Positions 5,891 through 13,640 of a stretch of 20,759 nucleotides of DNA are shown here, piece after piece (position 1 is the stretch's first letter; each line of letters begins with the position of its first letter). The position numbers and the translations under genes are program-made. The notes under the pieces are model-generated. The model saw nothing but the letters and a program-made list of their open reading frames with translations, was not told the DNA's origin and did no database searches. The stretch is from NCBI GenBank assembly GCA_051880395.1, contig JBJENW010000070.1, positions 1-20,759 on the forward strand, given 5' to 3'. The stretch is from JBJENW01 sp051880395. GTDB lineage: Bacteria > Bacillota > Clostridia > Lachnospirales > Lachnospiraceae.

Positions 5891-6331
5891 ATTAAGGGCT
5901 GCGCTTGAAGCGGAGTTAGCGTGGCGACAGCAAGAGATTGCCTTTTTCAAGAATCAGTTGAATGAAATTGCAGAAGAAAATAGAGATAAGTATAGAAAAG
6001 CACTAGTGTTGATTTCATGGAAAAGGTGGATGATTTTAAAGAAAAAGAATTATATATTGATGATCAGATAATCGATACAGAGTCAAATTTATGGTACATT
6101 GTGTTACAGAAGAATCTGTATAAGGTAGGACTTCCAGTAAATTTGTTTGATGAGTATCAAAGGGATATTGATGCGCTGGTAAATCGTAGAAATTCAATAG
6201 CGCATGGGAGTTTCAAATCAGGTGTATCAGAAAAGGAATTTTCCAATTGGGAATCTAAAGTTTCCGAAATATTGTCGGGAGTGACAAGATTGATTTATGA
6301 ATATGCAAATAATAAGAATTATCTTAGGTAA
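5877..6331 (+). pseudogene. Broken MAE_28990/MAE_18760-type HEPN nuclease gene
   Basis: Two frames make one disrupted gene. The first (TTG 5877, stop 6071) begins with ELRAALEAELAWRQQEI and FFKNQLNEIAEENRDK. The second (6017-6331) starts MEKVDDFKEKELYIDDQ and holds the HEPN active-site motif RRNSIAHG, that is R-x4-H. At about 6015 the sequence passes from the N-terminal region (KALVLI) straight to the C-terminal region in another frame, so a stretch of perhaps 70-80 residues appears lost along with the frame. Family members are normally about 210-240 residues, whereas the two parts give about 150. HEPN proteins cut RNA. The second frame has an ATG but no good ribosome site, so an active fragment is unlikely. 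Deletion size is from memory of the family. Confidence 0.7.
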
Positions 6332-6355
6332 GCTTTCATTTATTAAGGCTACTAT

Positions 6356-6400
6356 TGAGCAGAGGCTGGAATTCTCCGGCCCCTGCTCAGACAGTTTTTT
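6356..6400 (+). terminator. Terminator after the DUF262/HEPN unit
   Basis: TGAGCAG (6356-6362) pairs with CTGCTCA (6383-6389), extended inward by GGC/GCC; six T follow at 6395-6400. The surrounding sequence resembles the hairpin at 1043-1091, so it is a diverged copy of that module. Confidence 0.7.
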
Positions 6401-6598
6401 GTACTTTTTTGAGTAAACGAAATTTTTTAAAATTGTCCCCGATACCGGATAAAACAATTCCTTCTATGATGCCTTCTTCCCGCATCGTCTTTGCAAAATC
6501 TTCCTCATCAAATTCAGTTAAGACCACATGTCTCACCTCCGCCCGTTTTTTCCGAAAAAAATTCACTTAGACTCAGTATAACACGAAAAAAACGAAAT
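6387..6598 (-). pseudogene. Rpn gene remnant (copy 4) with two internal deletions
   Basis: The stretch from about 6434 to 6598 matches the Rpn module but is heavily deleted. The 3' deletion joins GTCCC to GATACCGGAT at a CGATAC shared by both sides in the intact copies. The second deletion removes nearly all of the nuclease core, joining CACTTAGAC to TCAGTATAAC. What is left is the -10 box (TATACT, complement of 6575-6580; its -35 is lost), the internal GGAGGTGA, and an open 46-residue frame from GTG (complement of 6525-6527) to TGA (complement of 6387-6389) reading VVLTEFDEEDFAKTMREEG and ending in unrelated residues. The toxin part is therefore gone, while the internal-start part is still open. 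Confidence 0.75.
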
Positions 6599-6799
6599 AC
6601 CTGCAGACAAACTTTCTGAGCGTCCGGTTTAGAAAAACGTGTGAACAGTAACAGGATATTTTTTACTGGTCATATATTTTTGTTTGTGCTACACTAAGAG
6701 TATAAAAAAAGGAACTGTTTACTATGTTAGAGCAGGCAGGAGATCTTATATTTGTCTTACTTACATACGGTATATATTTTATAAGAAAGAGAGATTCTG

Positions 6800-7765
6800 A
6801 TGAAAAAACCAAAGTTAATGATTATAGTGCCGTGTTATAATGAGCAGGAAGTGTTACCCACAACCAGCGGAATGTTCCGAAAAAAAATAGAAGAGCTGGT
6901 GCAGAAAGAGAAAATAGCAAAAGACAGTTGCGTGCTGTTTGTAAATGATGGATCAAAAGATCGTACCTGGGAGATTATTTGTGATCTGGCAAAGCAGGAT
7001 TCCCATTTTAAAGGAATCGCCCAGAGCAGAAATCGCGGACATCAGAATGCAGTTTTGGCCGGTCTGATGGAAGCAAAAGATCAATGTGATATAACCATTT
7101 CCATTGATTGTGATGGTCAGGATGATATCAATGCAATGGATGAGATGGTGGATGCGTACTTAGATGGATGTGAAATTGTTTATGGTGTGCGCAGCAAGCG
7201 GGATACCGATACGTTTTTCAAGCGATTTACAGCAGAGAGCTTTTACAAGCTGATGAACTGGATGGGAGTGGAAACCGTTTACAATCATGCAGATTATCGT
7301 TTGATCAGTTCGAAAGTATTGCAGGAATTTGCTAATTTCAAAGAGGTAAATATTTTTTTGCGAGGGATGGTACCTTTAGTTGGATTTAAGAGTACAAGCG
7401 TTTATTATGAACGACACGAAAGAATTGCAGGAGAAAGCCATTATCCGTTGAAAAAGATGCTGGCATTAGCGTTTGATGGGATTACAAGTTTGTCTGTAAA
7501 ACCAATTCGATTGATTACCGGATTTGGACTGGTAGTTGCAATTATCAGCTTTATCGGTGTGATCTGGTCGGTGATCGCATTTTTGATGGGAAAAACGGTT
7601 CCGGGATGGAGCTCGATGATCTGTATTTTGTGTTTCCTTGGTGGTATTCAACTGTTGGCGCTGGGGGTGATCGGAGAATATATTGGAAAAATATATTTGG
7701 AGACGAAACAGCGGCCGCGTTATATTATCAGTGAACGGACAGAGGACAGGAAGGACGAAAGGTAG
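6800..7765 (+). CDS. Polyprenyl-phosphate glycosyltransferase, GT2 (GtrB/DPM1-like)
   Basis: A 321-residue family 2 glycosyltransferase. The GT-A domain shows IIVPCYNEQEVLP (8-20), FVNDGSKDRTW (47-57), RNRGHQNAVLAG (78-88) and the metal/nucleotide motif IDCDGQDD (102-109). Two C-terminal membrane helices (about 240-263 and 270-292) are typical of enzymes that move a sugar from a nucleotide donor to undecaprenyl phosphate on the inner face of the membrane. It would feed a membrane GT-C enzyme such as the one at 13630. The ATG has a GAAAGAGAG ribosome site. The natural neighbour was probably the UDP-galactopyranose mutase gene at 10883; the defence trio now lies between, starting 17 bases after this stop. 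Confidence 0.92.
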   Translation: MKKPKLMIIVPCYNEQEVLPTTSGMFRKKIEELVQKEKIAKDSCVLFVNDGSKDRTWEIICDLAKQDSHFKGIAQSRNRGHQNAVLAGLMEAKDQCDITISIDCDGQDDINAMDEMVDAYLDGCEIVYGVRSKRDTDTFFKRFTAESFYKLMNWMGVETVYNHADYRLISSKVLQEFANFKEVNIFLRGMVPLVGFKSTSVYYERHERIAGESHYPLKKMLALAFDGITSLSVKPIRLITGFGLVVAIISFIGVIWSVIAFLMGKTVPGWSSMICILCFLGGIQLLALGVIGEYIGKIYLETKQRPRYIISERTEDRKDER

Positions 7766-7782
7766 GAAGGAGAAGCTAACGC

Positions 7783-8916
7783 ATGAAACAAAAATGTGAT
7801 ATTATAGATAATTGGAAGAATGTAAGTATTCAACAATATAAGACTGACGTAGGTTTTCGAACGTTGGTTGAGAGTGTAAATGAAAATTTATATATTATAC
7901 CGAAATATCAAAGAAAGTATCGCTGGAAAAAAGAGCAGGTTGTTGCATTGGTGGAGTCTTTGATTTATGGTTTTCCAATCCCACCTATTTATACGTGTAG
8001 AAATAAAGAAAATCAATTGGAAATTTTAGATGGTCAACAGCGGATTATGAGTTTGTTTTTTTATTATATTGGGTATTATATGAATACGAAAATAAATAGT
8101 TGTATCGACTTTTCAGAATTAGAAATTGATCATGATTCATTTAAAGATGCATTGCTAGAGCAGTTTGAGCTAGAGGAATTGCATATTAATATAGCCGGAC
8201 AGAATGGAGAACAGATGAATGTAGACTATGCATCATTGCCAGTTGAGATTAAAAGAAAAATTGATTATACGACGATAACTATAATAGAGATAAAAGTTGA
8301 TGAAGAAGAAAAAAAATCAGAGGTCTTAAGAAAGATTTTTGAAAATTTGAATAAAAAAGCTTCTATATTATCAGAACAAGAATTGAGAAACGGAATTTAT
8401 GTTTGCCCATTTTATGATATGCTTCAAAAAGTTAATAGAAAAAATGAACGTTGGCGAAGAATATGGGGACGAGAAGATGCGGCAGAAAGGGATTTGGAAA
8501 TCCTACTTCGATTCTGCGCGTGGAGACGATTTGTAAGTGTGAAAAAGAATCTGGTTGATTATGAGTTTTATATAGATGATTATAAGGCGAATTATAGGGA
8601 AATGTTGGACCGTTTTTCAGAAGAAGCGATGAAATTTAGTGATACTGAAATTGAGAGATATGAAGATAGTCTGACTGAATTTTTTGAACTGTTTCAGGTG
8701 AAAAGAACACAATCATCAAAAGTAACATTGTTAGAGAGTTTTTATATAGTATTTGAAAAATTAGAAATACGAAAACCGATTACGGATGAAATTTATGAGA
8801 AAGTCTTAAAAAATTCGAAATATACTTCAACTACAAGTCAAGGAACAACGAAGTGGAATCGGGTCAATGAAAGGTGGAAAGCTGTTTATGAAATTTGGGC
8901 TGGAGCAGATAAATGA
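7783..8916 (+). CDS. DUF262 (GmrS/ParB-like) protein, first gene of the trio
   Basis: A 377-residue DUF262 protein with all hallmark motifs: IPKYQRKYRW (39-48), GFPIPPIY (63-70), the full DGQQR (83-87) and FENLNKKASILSEQELRN (186-203). In GmrSD, BrxU and SspE this domain binds and hydrolyses NTP and controls a His-Me/HNH nuclease domain; here no nuclease domain is fused, but an HNH protein is encoded two genes on. GAAGGAG lies ten bases before the ATG, 17 bases after the glycosyltransferase stop, so it is probably transcribed from that operon's promoter. It overlaps the ATPase gene by 29 bases from the chosen start. It is distinctly more AT-rich than the flanking glycan genes. It is only distantly similar to the DUF262 protein at 4799. 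Confidence 0.87.
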   Translation: MKQKCDIIDNWKNVSIQQYKTDVGFRTLVESVNENLYIIPKYQRKYRWKKEQVVALVESLIYGFPIPPIYTCRNKENQLEILDGQQRIMSLFFYYIGYYMNTKINSCIDFSELEIDHDSFKDALLEQFELEELHINIAGQNGEQMNVDYASLPVEIKRKIDYTTITIIEIKVDEEEKKSEVLRKIFENLNKKASILSEQELRNGIYVCPFYDMLQKVNRKNERWRRIWGREDAAERDLEILLRFCAWRRFVSVKKNLVDYEFYIDDYKANYREMLDRFSEEAMKFSDTEIERYEDSLTEFFELFQVKRTQSSKVTLLESFYIVFEKLEIRKPITDEIYEKVLKNSKYTSTTSQGTTKWNRVNERWKAVYEIWAGADK

Positions 8917-9835
8917 AATTGTTGATAAAATAACAGTAGAAAAGCTGACTTACCAGAATAGTGTGATCGTTGGAGATAACTCTAGTGGAAAGTCTATGTT
9001 ATTAAAAAAAATCATGGAAAAAAATAAAAATAAATGTCATTTATATTTTATAGATGCAGTGAATCGTGGCTTTGACCCTTCGAAATTATCTAGAGAAGGA
9101 AAAAAACCAGAATATAAAACCAAAATCCTTGATACGAGATTGGATGAAGAATACTTTAATTTAAAAGATTCGTTTAACTATGCTGGAACGTATACAGAAC
9201 GTATTGAGAGGATATATAGTTTTTATGAAAAAGAAGTGCAGGATTTGTTTGAAAAACTTACTGGTGATAGATTTGATGTGTTCTATGGCGAGAAAGTGCA
9301 GGAAGTCGATTTTGGGAATGGACGAGGACTTTTATCAAGTGGATATCAGGCGATTATTCACGTGCTGCTAGAATTATTGTATTATCAGGATATGTGGATT
9401 GAAAAGCAAAATATAGAAAGAGCGTGGGTTGTGATAGATGAAATAGACGAGTTTTTGTCTCCGAAATATTCCGCTAAAATATTAGAGTTTCTAAAAAAAG
9501 AGTTTTCGTGGGCTAAATGGATCGTGACAACACATTCTTGTGATTTGATAGCACATACTCAAAATGCAAATTTAATTGTTTTAAATAATAGTGTTTGTGA
9601 AGTATTGGATATTGATGATTATTCTTCGGTATCAGAAGTCCAAATAATTTTTCAACGATTATTTGGAAGACAAACAGGAGAAGGGGGAAAGATAGATAGT
9701 ACTTTGAGACGTTTACTCAATAATAAAATAAATAATGCATGGGGATCTGATGACGAAATGAATTTGAAAAAATTAAAGGAAATGAAATTGACAGCATCAC
9801 AGAAAATGATTTTGAAACAGATACAGGAATGGTGA
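8888..9835 (+). CDS. Compact AAA/ABC-type ATPase, second gene of the trio
   Basis: A 315-residue ATPase with Walker A GDNSSGKS (29-36), an ABC-signature-like LLSSGYQ (148-154), Walker B VVIDEIDEF (181-189) and a switch/H-loop TTHS (214-217). This is the arrangement of the AAA_15/AAA_21, OLD and PtuA-like group, yet it is short and lacks a long coiled coil or fused nuclease domain. Start ATG 8888 is preferred over ATG 8867 because GGTGG lies upstream of it at usable spacing and the longer start has none. The gene overlaps the DUF262 gene by 29 bases and stops four bases before the HNH gene, so the three are translationally coupled. The likely role is an NTP-driven sensor or switch for the nuclease; the trigger is unknown. 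Confidence 0.85.
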   Translation: MKFGLEQINEIVDKITVEKLTYQNSVIVGDNSSGKSMLLKKIMEKNKNKCHLYFIDAVNRGFDPSKLSREGKKPEYKTKILDTRLDEEYFNLKDSFNYAGTYTERIERIYSFYEKEVQDLFEKLTGDRFDVFYGEKVQEVDFGNGRGLLSSGYQAIIHVLLELLYYQDMWIEKQNIERAWVVIDEIDEFLSPKYSAKILEFLKKEFSWAKWIVTTHSCDLIAHTQNANLIVLNNSVCEVLDIDDYSSVSEVQIIFQRLFGRQTGEGGKIDSTLRRLLNNKINNAWGSDDEMNLKKLKEMKLTASQKMILKQIQEW

Positions 9836-9839
9836 ATGA

Positions 9840-10631
9840 ATGGATAATATGCTTGTTTTAGAGATGCCAGTATTTCGTCCGCAATACAAGAAATCGGAAA
9901 AATATGGGTATAAGAAGGTCGAAGAAAAAAATAATTTAAAAAAAGTTTTAGAAAATAGTTCTGAAGGATATTGTATGTATTGTTATACAAGAATAAGAGT
10001 TGATGGAAAGCTTTATGCAAATTTAGAACATGCAATTGAAAAGAAAAATTCTAAAAAATTAGTGGAATGTATACCAAATATAGGGTTAACATGTTCAGTA
10101 TGTAATCAAATATTTAAAAAAAGTGGAGAAACAAAAAGAAGGTTGCCAGATGTAGCGATAAAAGAATATGAAACAGAAAGTAAATGTTCTTTGGAAAAAA
10201 GAGAACAATGCGCAGTTCCATGTAGAGCTTTAAAAAAATTACAAAAACAGTACAATAATCTACCAGAGGGAAATATTATACTGCAGCCAATGGGAGTAGA
10301 AGGTGAAGAAACGGGTGAAATGTTAACATTACAGTATGATGTTTTAAAGATGGAATTTCAGCCTGCTACTAGTTTTCATACATATTCTGAAAAAGAAATA
10401 TCATTTATTGAGAATCATATAAGGCGTTTCCGCTTGAATGATCCTGAATATAAAACTCGAAAATTATTTGAATTTATACGAAATATTATTAATAACGATG
10501 GGAAAATACCTCAATATGAATATAATAATCTAATTGTACAACAGTTTTGCAAACAGATACAAAATAAGGATCGAAAAGATATTTTAAAAATTTGTAAGAC
10601 TATTTTTTTCATTACCTTTCCCAAAATGTAA
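9840..10631 (+). CDS. HNH endonuclease, third gene of the trio
   Basis: A 263-residue protein with an HNH core and two zinc-binding cysteine pairs: CMYC (45-48), LEH (62-64, the first histidine), N80 in IPNIGLTC, and CSVCN (85-89). The layout resembles PtuB/TIGR02646-like HNH proteins that pair with ATPases in Septu-like systems and some retrons, but the remainder (residues 110-263) is not recognised. The usual final HNH residue after CN is present only loosely (NQIFKKSG). The ATG begins four bases after the ATPase stop. The gene is strongly AT-rich. It is expected to cut DNA or RNA when released by its partners. It is followed by an intrinsic terminator, so the trio ends here. Confidence 0.8.
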   Translation: MDNMLVLEMPVFRPQYKKSEKYGYKKVEEKNNLKKVLENSSEGYCMYCYTRIRVDGKLYANLEHAIEKKNSKKLVECIPNIGLTCSVCNQIFKKSGETKRRLPDVAIKEYETESKCSLEKREQCAVPCRALKKLQKQYNNLPEGNIILQPMGVEGEETGEMLTLQYDVLKMEFQPATSFHTYSEKEISFIENHIRRFRLNDPEYKTRKLFEFIRNIINNDGKIPQYEYNNLIVQQFCKQIQNKDRKDILKICKTIFFITFPKM

Positions 10632-10692
10632 GGATTTACACTTTTTTCACGCATTTTCTCTGTCACGTTGACACGAAACGGCCAAACATGTT

Positions 10693-10785
10693 GTCAATAG
10701 AGTGCCTGATGCAAAGGGAGTATGATTCCTGCTTCTGATCAGGTATTTTTTCTTTTGGAATCTGGTCTTGGATACCAGCAAAAAA
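10693..10785. repeat. Remnant of the Rpn module (copy 5) at the right edge of the trio
   Basis: GTCAATA plus the TGCCTGATGCAAAGG hairpin corresponds to 1033-1092. Directly after the T-run, TCTTTTGGAATCTGG and GATACCAGCAAAAA match the Rpn 3' coding end at 60-97. The join falls in a T6 tract present on both sides in intact copies, suggesting a deletion between the terminator T-run and a T-run in the gene. Homology ends at about 10785. Confidence 0.65.
10703..10751 (+). terminator. Terminator after the HNH gene
   Basis: TGCCTGAT (10703-10710) pairs with ATCAGGTA (10738-10745), one G-U pair, followed by six T. It is clearly homologous to the hairpin at 1043-1091. It should reduce transcription from the trio into the UDP-galactopyranose mutase gene. 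Confidence 0.75.
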
Positions 10786-10882
10786 ATCTGCACGGACAGA
10801 GGAAACAAACGAATAGAAATTTGCCTAGCCGACTCTCTTATGGTAAGCTAGAGAGGAACGATTTCATAAGGGAGGACACAAA

Positions 10883-12001
10883 ATGATGTATGATTATCTG
10901 ATCGTAGGAGCAGGACTCTACGGCGCGACCTTCGCACACGAAGCAAAAAAGGCTGGAAAAAAAGTATTGGTACTTGATAAACGCCCGCACATCGCAGGAA
11001 ACGTTTATACCGAAGAACAGGAAAACATCCATGTACATAAATATGGCGCACACATTTTTCACACGAATGACACCGAGGTGTGGAACTATCTGCAGCAGTT
11101 TGCGACATTCAATCGTTTTACGAACAGTCCGGTCGCAAACTACAAAGGAGAACTGTATTCTTTACCGTTTAATATGTACACATTTAACAAAATGTGGGGT
11201 GTCATCACACCAGAGGAAGCAAAACAAAAAATAGAAGAGCAGAAAAAAGAGGCAGGCATCACTGAGCCCAAAAATCTCGAAGAGCAGGCCATTTCGCTTG
11301 TCGGAAAAGATATTTTTGAAAAGCTGGTAAAAGGGTACACCGAGAAACAGTGGGGGCGTGATTGCAAAGAACTCCCGGCGTTTATCATTAAGCGCCTGCC
11401 GGTTCGTTTTACCTTTGACAATAACTACTTTAATGCCCTGCATCAAGGCATTCCAATTGGCGGCTATACCAAAATGGTTGAAAATATGTTAGACGGCATC
11501 GAAGTGCGATTACATACGGACTATCTGAAAAACAAGAAAGAATTTGATTCTATGGCAGAAAAAGTGATCTATACCGGACCGATTGATGCTTATTTTGACT
11601 ACCGGCTGGGGACATTGCAGTATCGTTCGGTGCGATTTGAGACAGAAACGCTTGATCAGCCAAATTTCCAGGGAAATGCGGCAGTCAATTACACGGACCG
11701 CGAAACACCGTGGACGCGGATCATTGAACATAAATGGTTTGAATTCGGAAAAGATGCAGACGGAAACGATATTCCAAAGACGATCATCAGCCGGGAATAC
11801 AGTTCAGAGTGGAAACCGGGGGATGAACCGTATTATCCGGTCAATGACGAGAAAAATACACAGTTATATCAGCAGTATAAAACACTTGCAGATGCGGAAA
11901 AAAATGTCATATTCGGCGGACGACTGGGCGAATACAAATATTATGACATGGATGCGGTCGTAAGGGCAGCGCTTGACTGTTGTTTGCGGGAATTATCGTG
12001 A
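10883..12001 (+). CDS. glf: UDP-galactopyranose mutase
   Basis: A 372-residue FAD enzyme that converts UDP-galactopyranose to UDP-galactofuranose in the cytoplasm, with reduced flavin. The N-terminal dinucleotide-binding motif IVGAGLYGATFA (7-18), KKVLVLDKR, HIAGNVYTEE, and HKYGAHIFHTND are diagnostic, as are KLVKGYTEKQWG and the C-terminal VIFGGRLGEYKYYDMD. Length is normal for bacterial Glf. GGGAGG precedes the ATG by seven bases. It starts a run of surface-glycan genes; galactofuranose is a common part of exopolysaccharide or wall polymers. Short competing inverted repeats (CTAGC/GCTAG and CTCTC/GAGAG at 10825-10855) lie just upstream. No clear promoter is visible between 10752 and 10870, so expression may depend on read-through. 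Confidence 0.95.
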   Translation: MMYDYLIVGAGLYGATFAHEAKKAGKKVLVLDKRPHIAGNVYTEEQENIHVHKYGAHIFHTNDTEVWNYLQQFATFNRFTNSPVANYKGELYSLPFNMYTFNKMWGVITPEEAKQKIEEQKKEAGITEPKNLEEQAISLVGKDIFEKLVKGYTEKQWGRDCKELPAFIIKRLPVRFTFDNNYFNALHQGIPIGGYTKMVENMLDGIEVRLHTDYLKNKKEFDSMAEKVIYTGPIDAYFDYRLGTLQYRSVRFETETLDQPNFQGNAAVNYTDRETPWTRIIEHKWFEFGKDADGNDIPKTIISREYSSEWKPGDEPYYPVNDEKNTQLYQQYKTLADAEKNVIFGGRLGEYKYYDMDAVVRAALDCCLRELS

Positions 12002-12074
12002 TCAGATGCAAAACGACAACGAGAAAAATAAGAAAAACTGGAATGAAAAAAGGGAAAAGAAAGGGAGAAAAATC

Positions 12075-13640
12075 GTGCAGAACATTGTAATTATTGGGGC
12101 AGGACCTGCTGGTTTGACGGCAGCTCTGGAATTATTGAAACAAAAACAGGACATCGCGGTTACCGTATTAGAAGAGACGGATTATATCGGCGGAATCTGT
12201 CGGACGGTCAATTATAAAGGAAACCGGATGGATATGGGAGGCCATCGCTTTTTTAGCAAAAGTCCGCATGTGAACGAATGGTGGAATCAGATGCTGCCGA
12301 TGCAGGCAGAACCGGCGTGGGATGATCGGAAGTTGAACCGCTCCATTCCATTGGCAAACGAAGGACCGGATCCGGAAAAAGAGGACCGTGTGATGCTGAC
12401 ACGCCATCGGGTGTCGCGGATTTATTTCGACGGAAAATTTTACGATTATCCGATTTCCATGAAACCGGAGACATTTAAAAATATGGGATTTGCAAATACG
12501 ATGCGGGTTGGCTTCAGCTATCTGGCTGCGATGATCCATAAACGACCGGAGGATAACCTAGAGAATTTCTATATCAATCGATTCGGGAAAAAGTTGTATT
12601 CCATGTTTTTTGAATATTACACAGAAAATCTCTGGGGCAGACATCCGCGTGAGATCGATGCATCCTGGGGCGCGCAGCGTGTGAAGGGCATTTCCATCAC
12701 AGCGATTTTAAAAGATATGTTCGGCAAACTATTTCATAAGAAAAACCGAAAAGTGGAAACTTCTTTGATCGAAGAATTCAAATATCCGAAGTTTGGTCCA
12801 GGTGAGTTATGGGAAGTGACCGCAGCGGAAGTGGAAAAACTGGGCGGTACGATCTTAAAAAATGCCAGGGTCGTAAAGCTGCATCAGGACGGAAACGGAC
12901 ACATTACAAACGTCATCTATGAAAAAGATGGTACGCAGACGGAATTGGAGAGTGACATTGTGATATCTTCGATGCCGGTCAAAGATCTGGTGGCAGGGTT
13001 AAATGATGTGCCAAAAGAACCGGCCAGAATCGCAGCCGGACTGCCATATCGGGATTATATGACGTTAGGTGTGCTTGTTCCGAAATTAAAATTGAAAAAT
13101 CTGACAAAGTTTCAGACGGTCGGAAACATTGTTCCGGATGACTGGATCTATGTGCAGGACCGAAATGTCAAGATGGGAAGAATTCAGATTTACAACAACT
13201 GGTCCCCGTACATGGTCAAAGACTTGGAGCATACGGTCTGGGTCGGTCTGGAGTATTTTGTAAATGAAGGGGATTCTTTTTGGAAGATGTCGGAGGAAGA
13301 ATTCTCAAAATTCGGTGTGGACGAGATGGTGAAAATGGGCTTGATCGATGACGCAGGTGAAGTGTTAGACACCCATATGGAAAAGGTAAAAAAAGCGTAT
13401 CCGGCCTATTTTGATACCTACGATGAAATGGATAAACTGATCGCTTATCTGAATACATTTGAGAATTTATACTGCGTGGGACGAAACGGACAGCACCGGT
13501 ACAATAACATGGATCATTCGATGGAGACATCGTTTGAAGCGGTAAAGAATATTTTAAACGGAACACGCGACAAGAGCAATATCTGGGCGGTCAATACCGA
13601 TCAGGAATATCACGAGGAGGAATCTTCGGATGGAAACTAA
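12075..13640 (+). CDS. FAD-dependent oxidoreductase, Glf/HemY-like fold
   Basis: A 521-residue NAD(P)/FAD-binding protein. The start is the GTG at 12075, seven bases after GGGAG; upstream in-frame starts run into the glf gene and lack ribosome sites. It opens with IVIIGAGPAGLTAALEL, then LEETDYIGGICRT and MDMGGHRFFSKS, as in amine oxidase / protoporphyrinogen oxidase-like and Glf-like flavoproteins (COG1232 type). WGRHPREID near 190 and the C-terminal NLYCVGRNGQHRYNNMDHS complete the FAD site. The substrate is unknown; its place between glf and a membrane glycosyltransferase points to nucleotide-sugar or lipid-linked sugar chemistry. It overlaps the next gene by 11 bases, so the two are coupled. 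Confidence 0.85.
   Translation: MQNIVIIGAGPAGLTAALELLKQKQDIAVTVLEETDYIGGICRTVNYKGNRMDMGGHRFFSKSPHVNEWWNQMLPMQAEPAWDDRKLNRSIPLANEGPDPEKEDRVMLTRHRVSRIYFDGKFYDYPISMKPETFKNMGFANTMRVGFSYLAAMIHKRPEDNLENFYINRFGKKLYSMFFEYYTENLWGRHPREIDASWGAQRVKGISITAILKDMFGKLFHKKNRKVETSLIEEFKYPKFGPGELWEVTAAEVEKLGGTILKNARVVKLHQDGNGHITNVIYEKDGTQTELESDIVISSMPVKDLVAGLNDVPKEPARIAAGLPYRDYMTLGVLVPKLKLKNLTKFQTVGNIVPDDWIYVQDRNVKMGRIQIYNNWSPYMVKDLEHTVWVGLEYFVNEGDSFWKMSEEEFSKFGVDEMVKMGLIDDAGEVLDTHMEKVKKAYPAYFDTYDEMDKLIAYLNTFENLYCVGRNGQHRYNNMDHSMETSFEAVKNILNGTRDKSNIWAVNTDQEYHEEESSDGN

Larger units (their letters stand above)
6332..6799. other. Intergenic region before the glycosyltransferase gene
   Basis: Besides the terminator and Rpn remnant, it holds GATATTTTTTACTGGTCATAT at 6655-6675, a 20/21 match to 2278-2298. 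A likely promoter for the glycosyltransferase operon is an extended -10, TGCTACACT (TACACT at about 6692-6697), with TGGTCA 17 bases earlier. An open 38-codon frame (6724-6840, MLEQAGDLIFVLL) overlaps the next gene and might be a leader peptide, but this is weak. Confidence 0.45.

Noticed and set aside
5990..6071. Programmed ribosomal frameshift joining the two HEPN frames
   Set aside because: Family length and motif content show missing sequence between the parts, not just a frame change, and no convincing slippery site with stimulator is visible.
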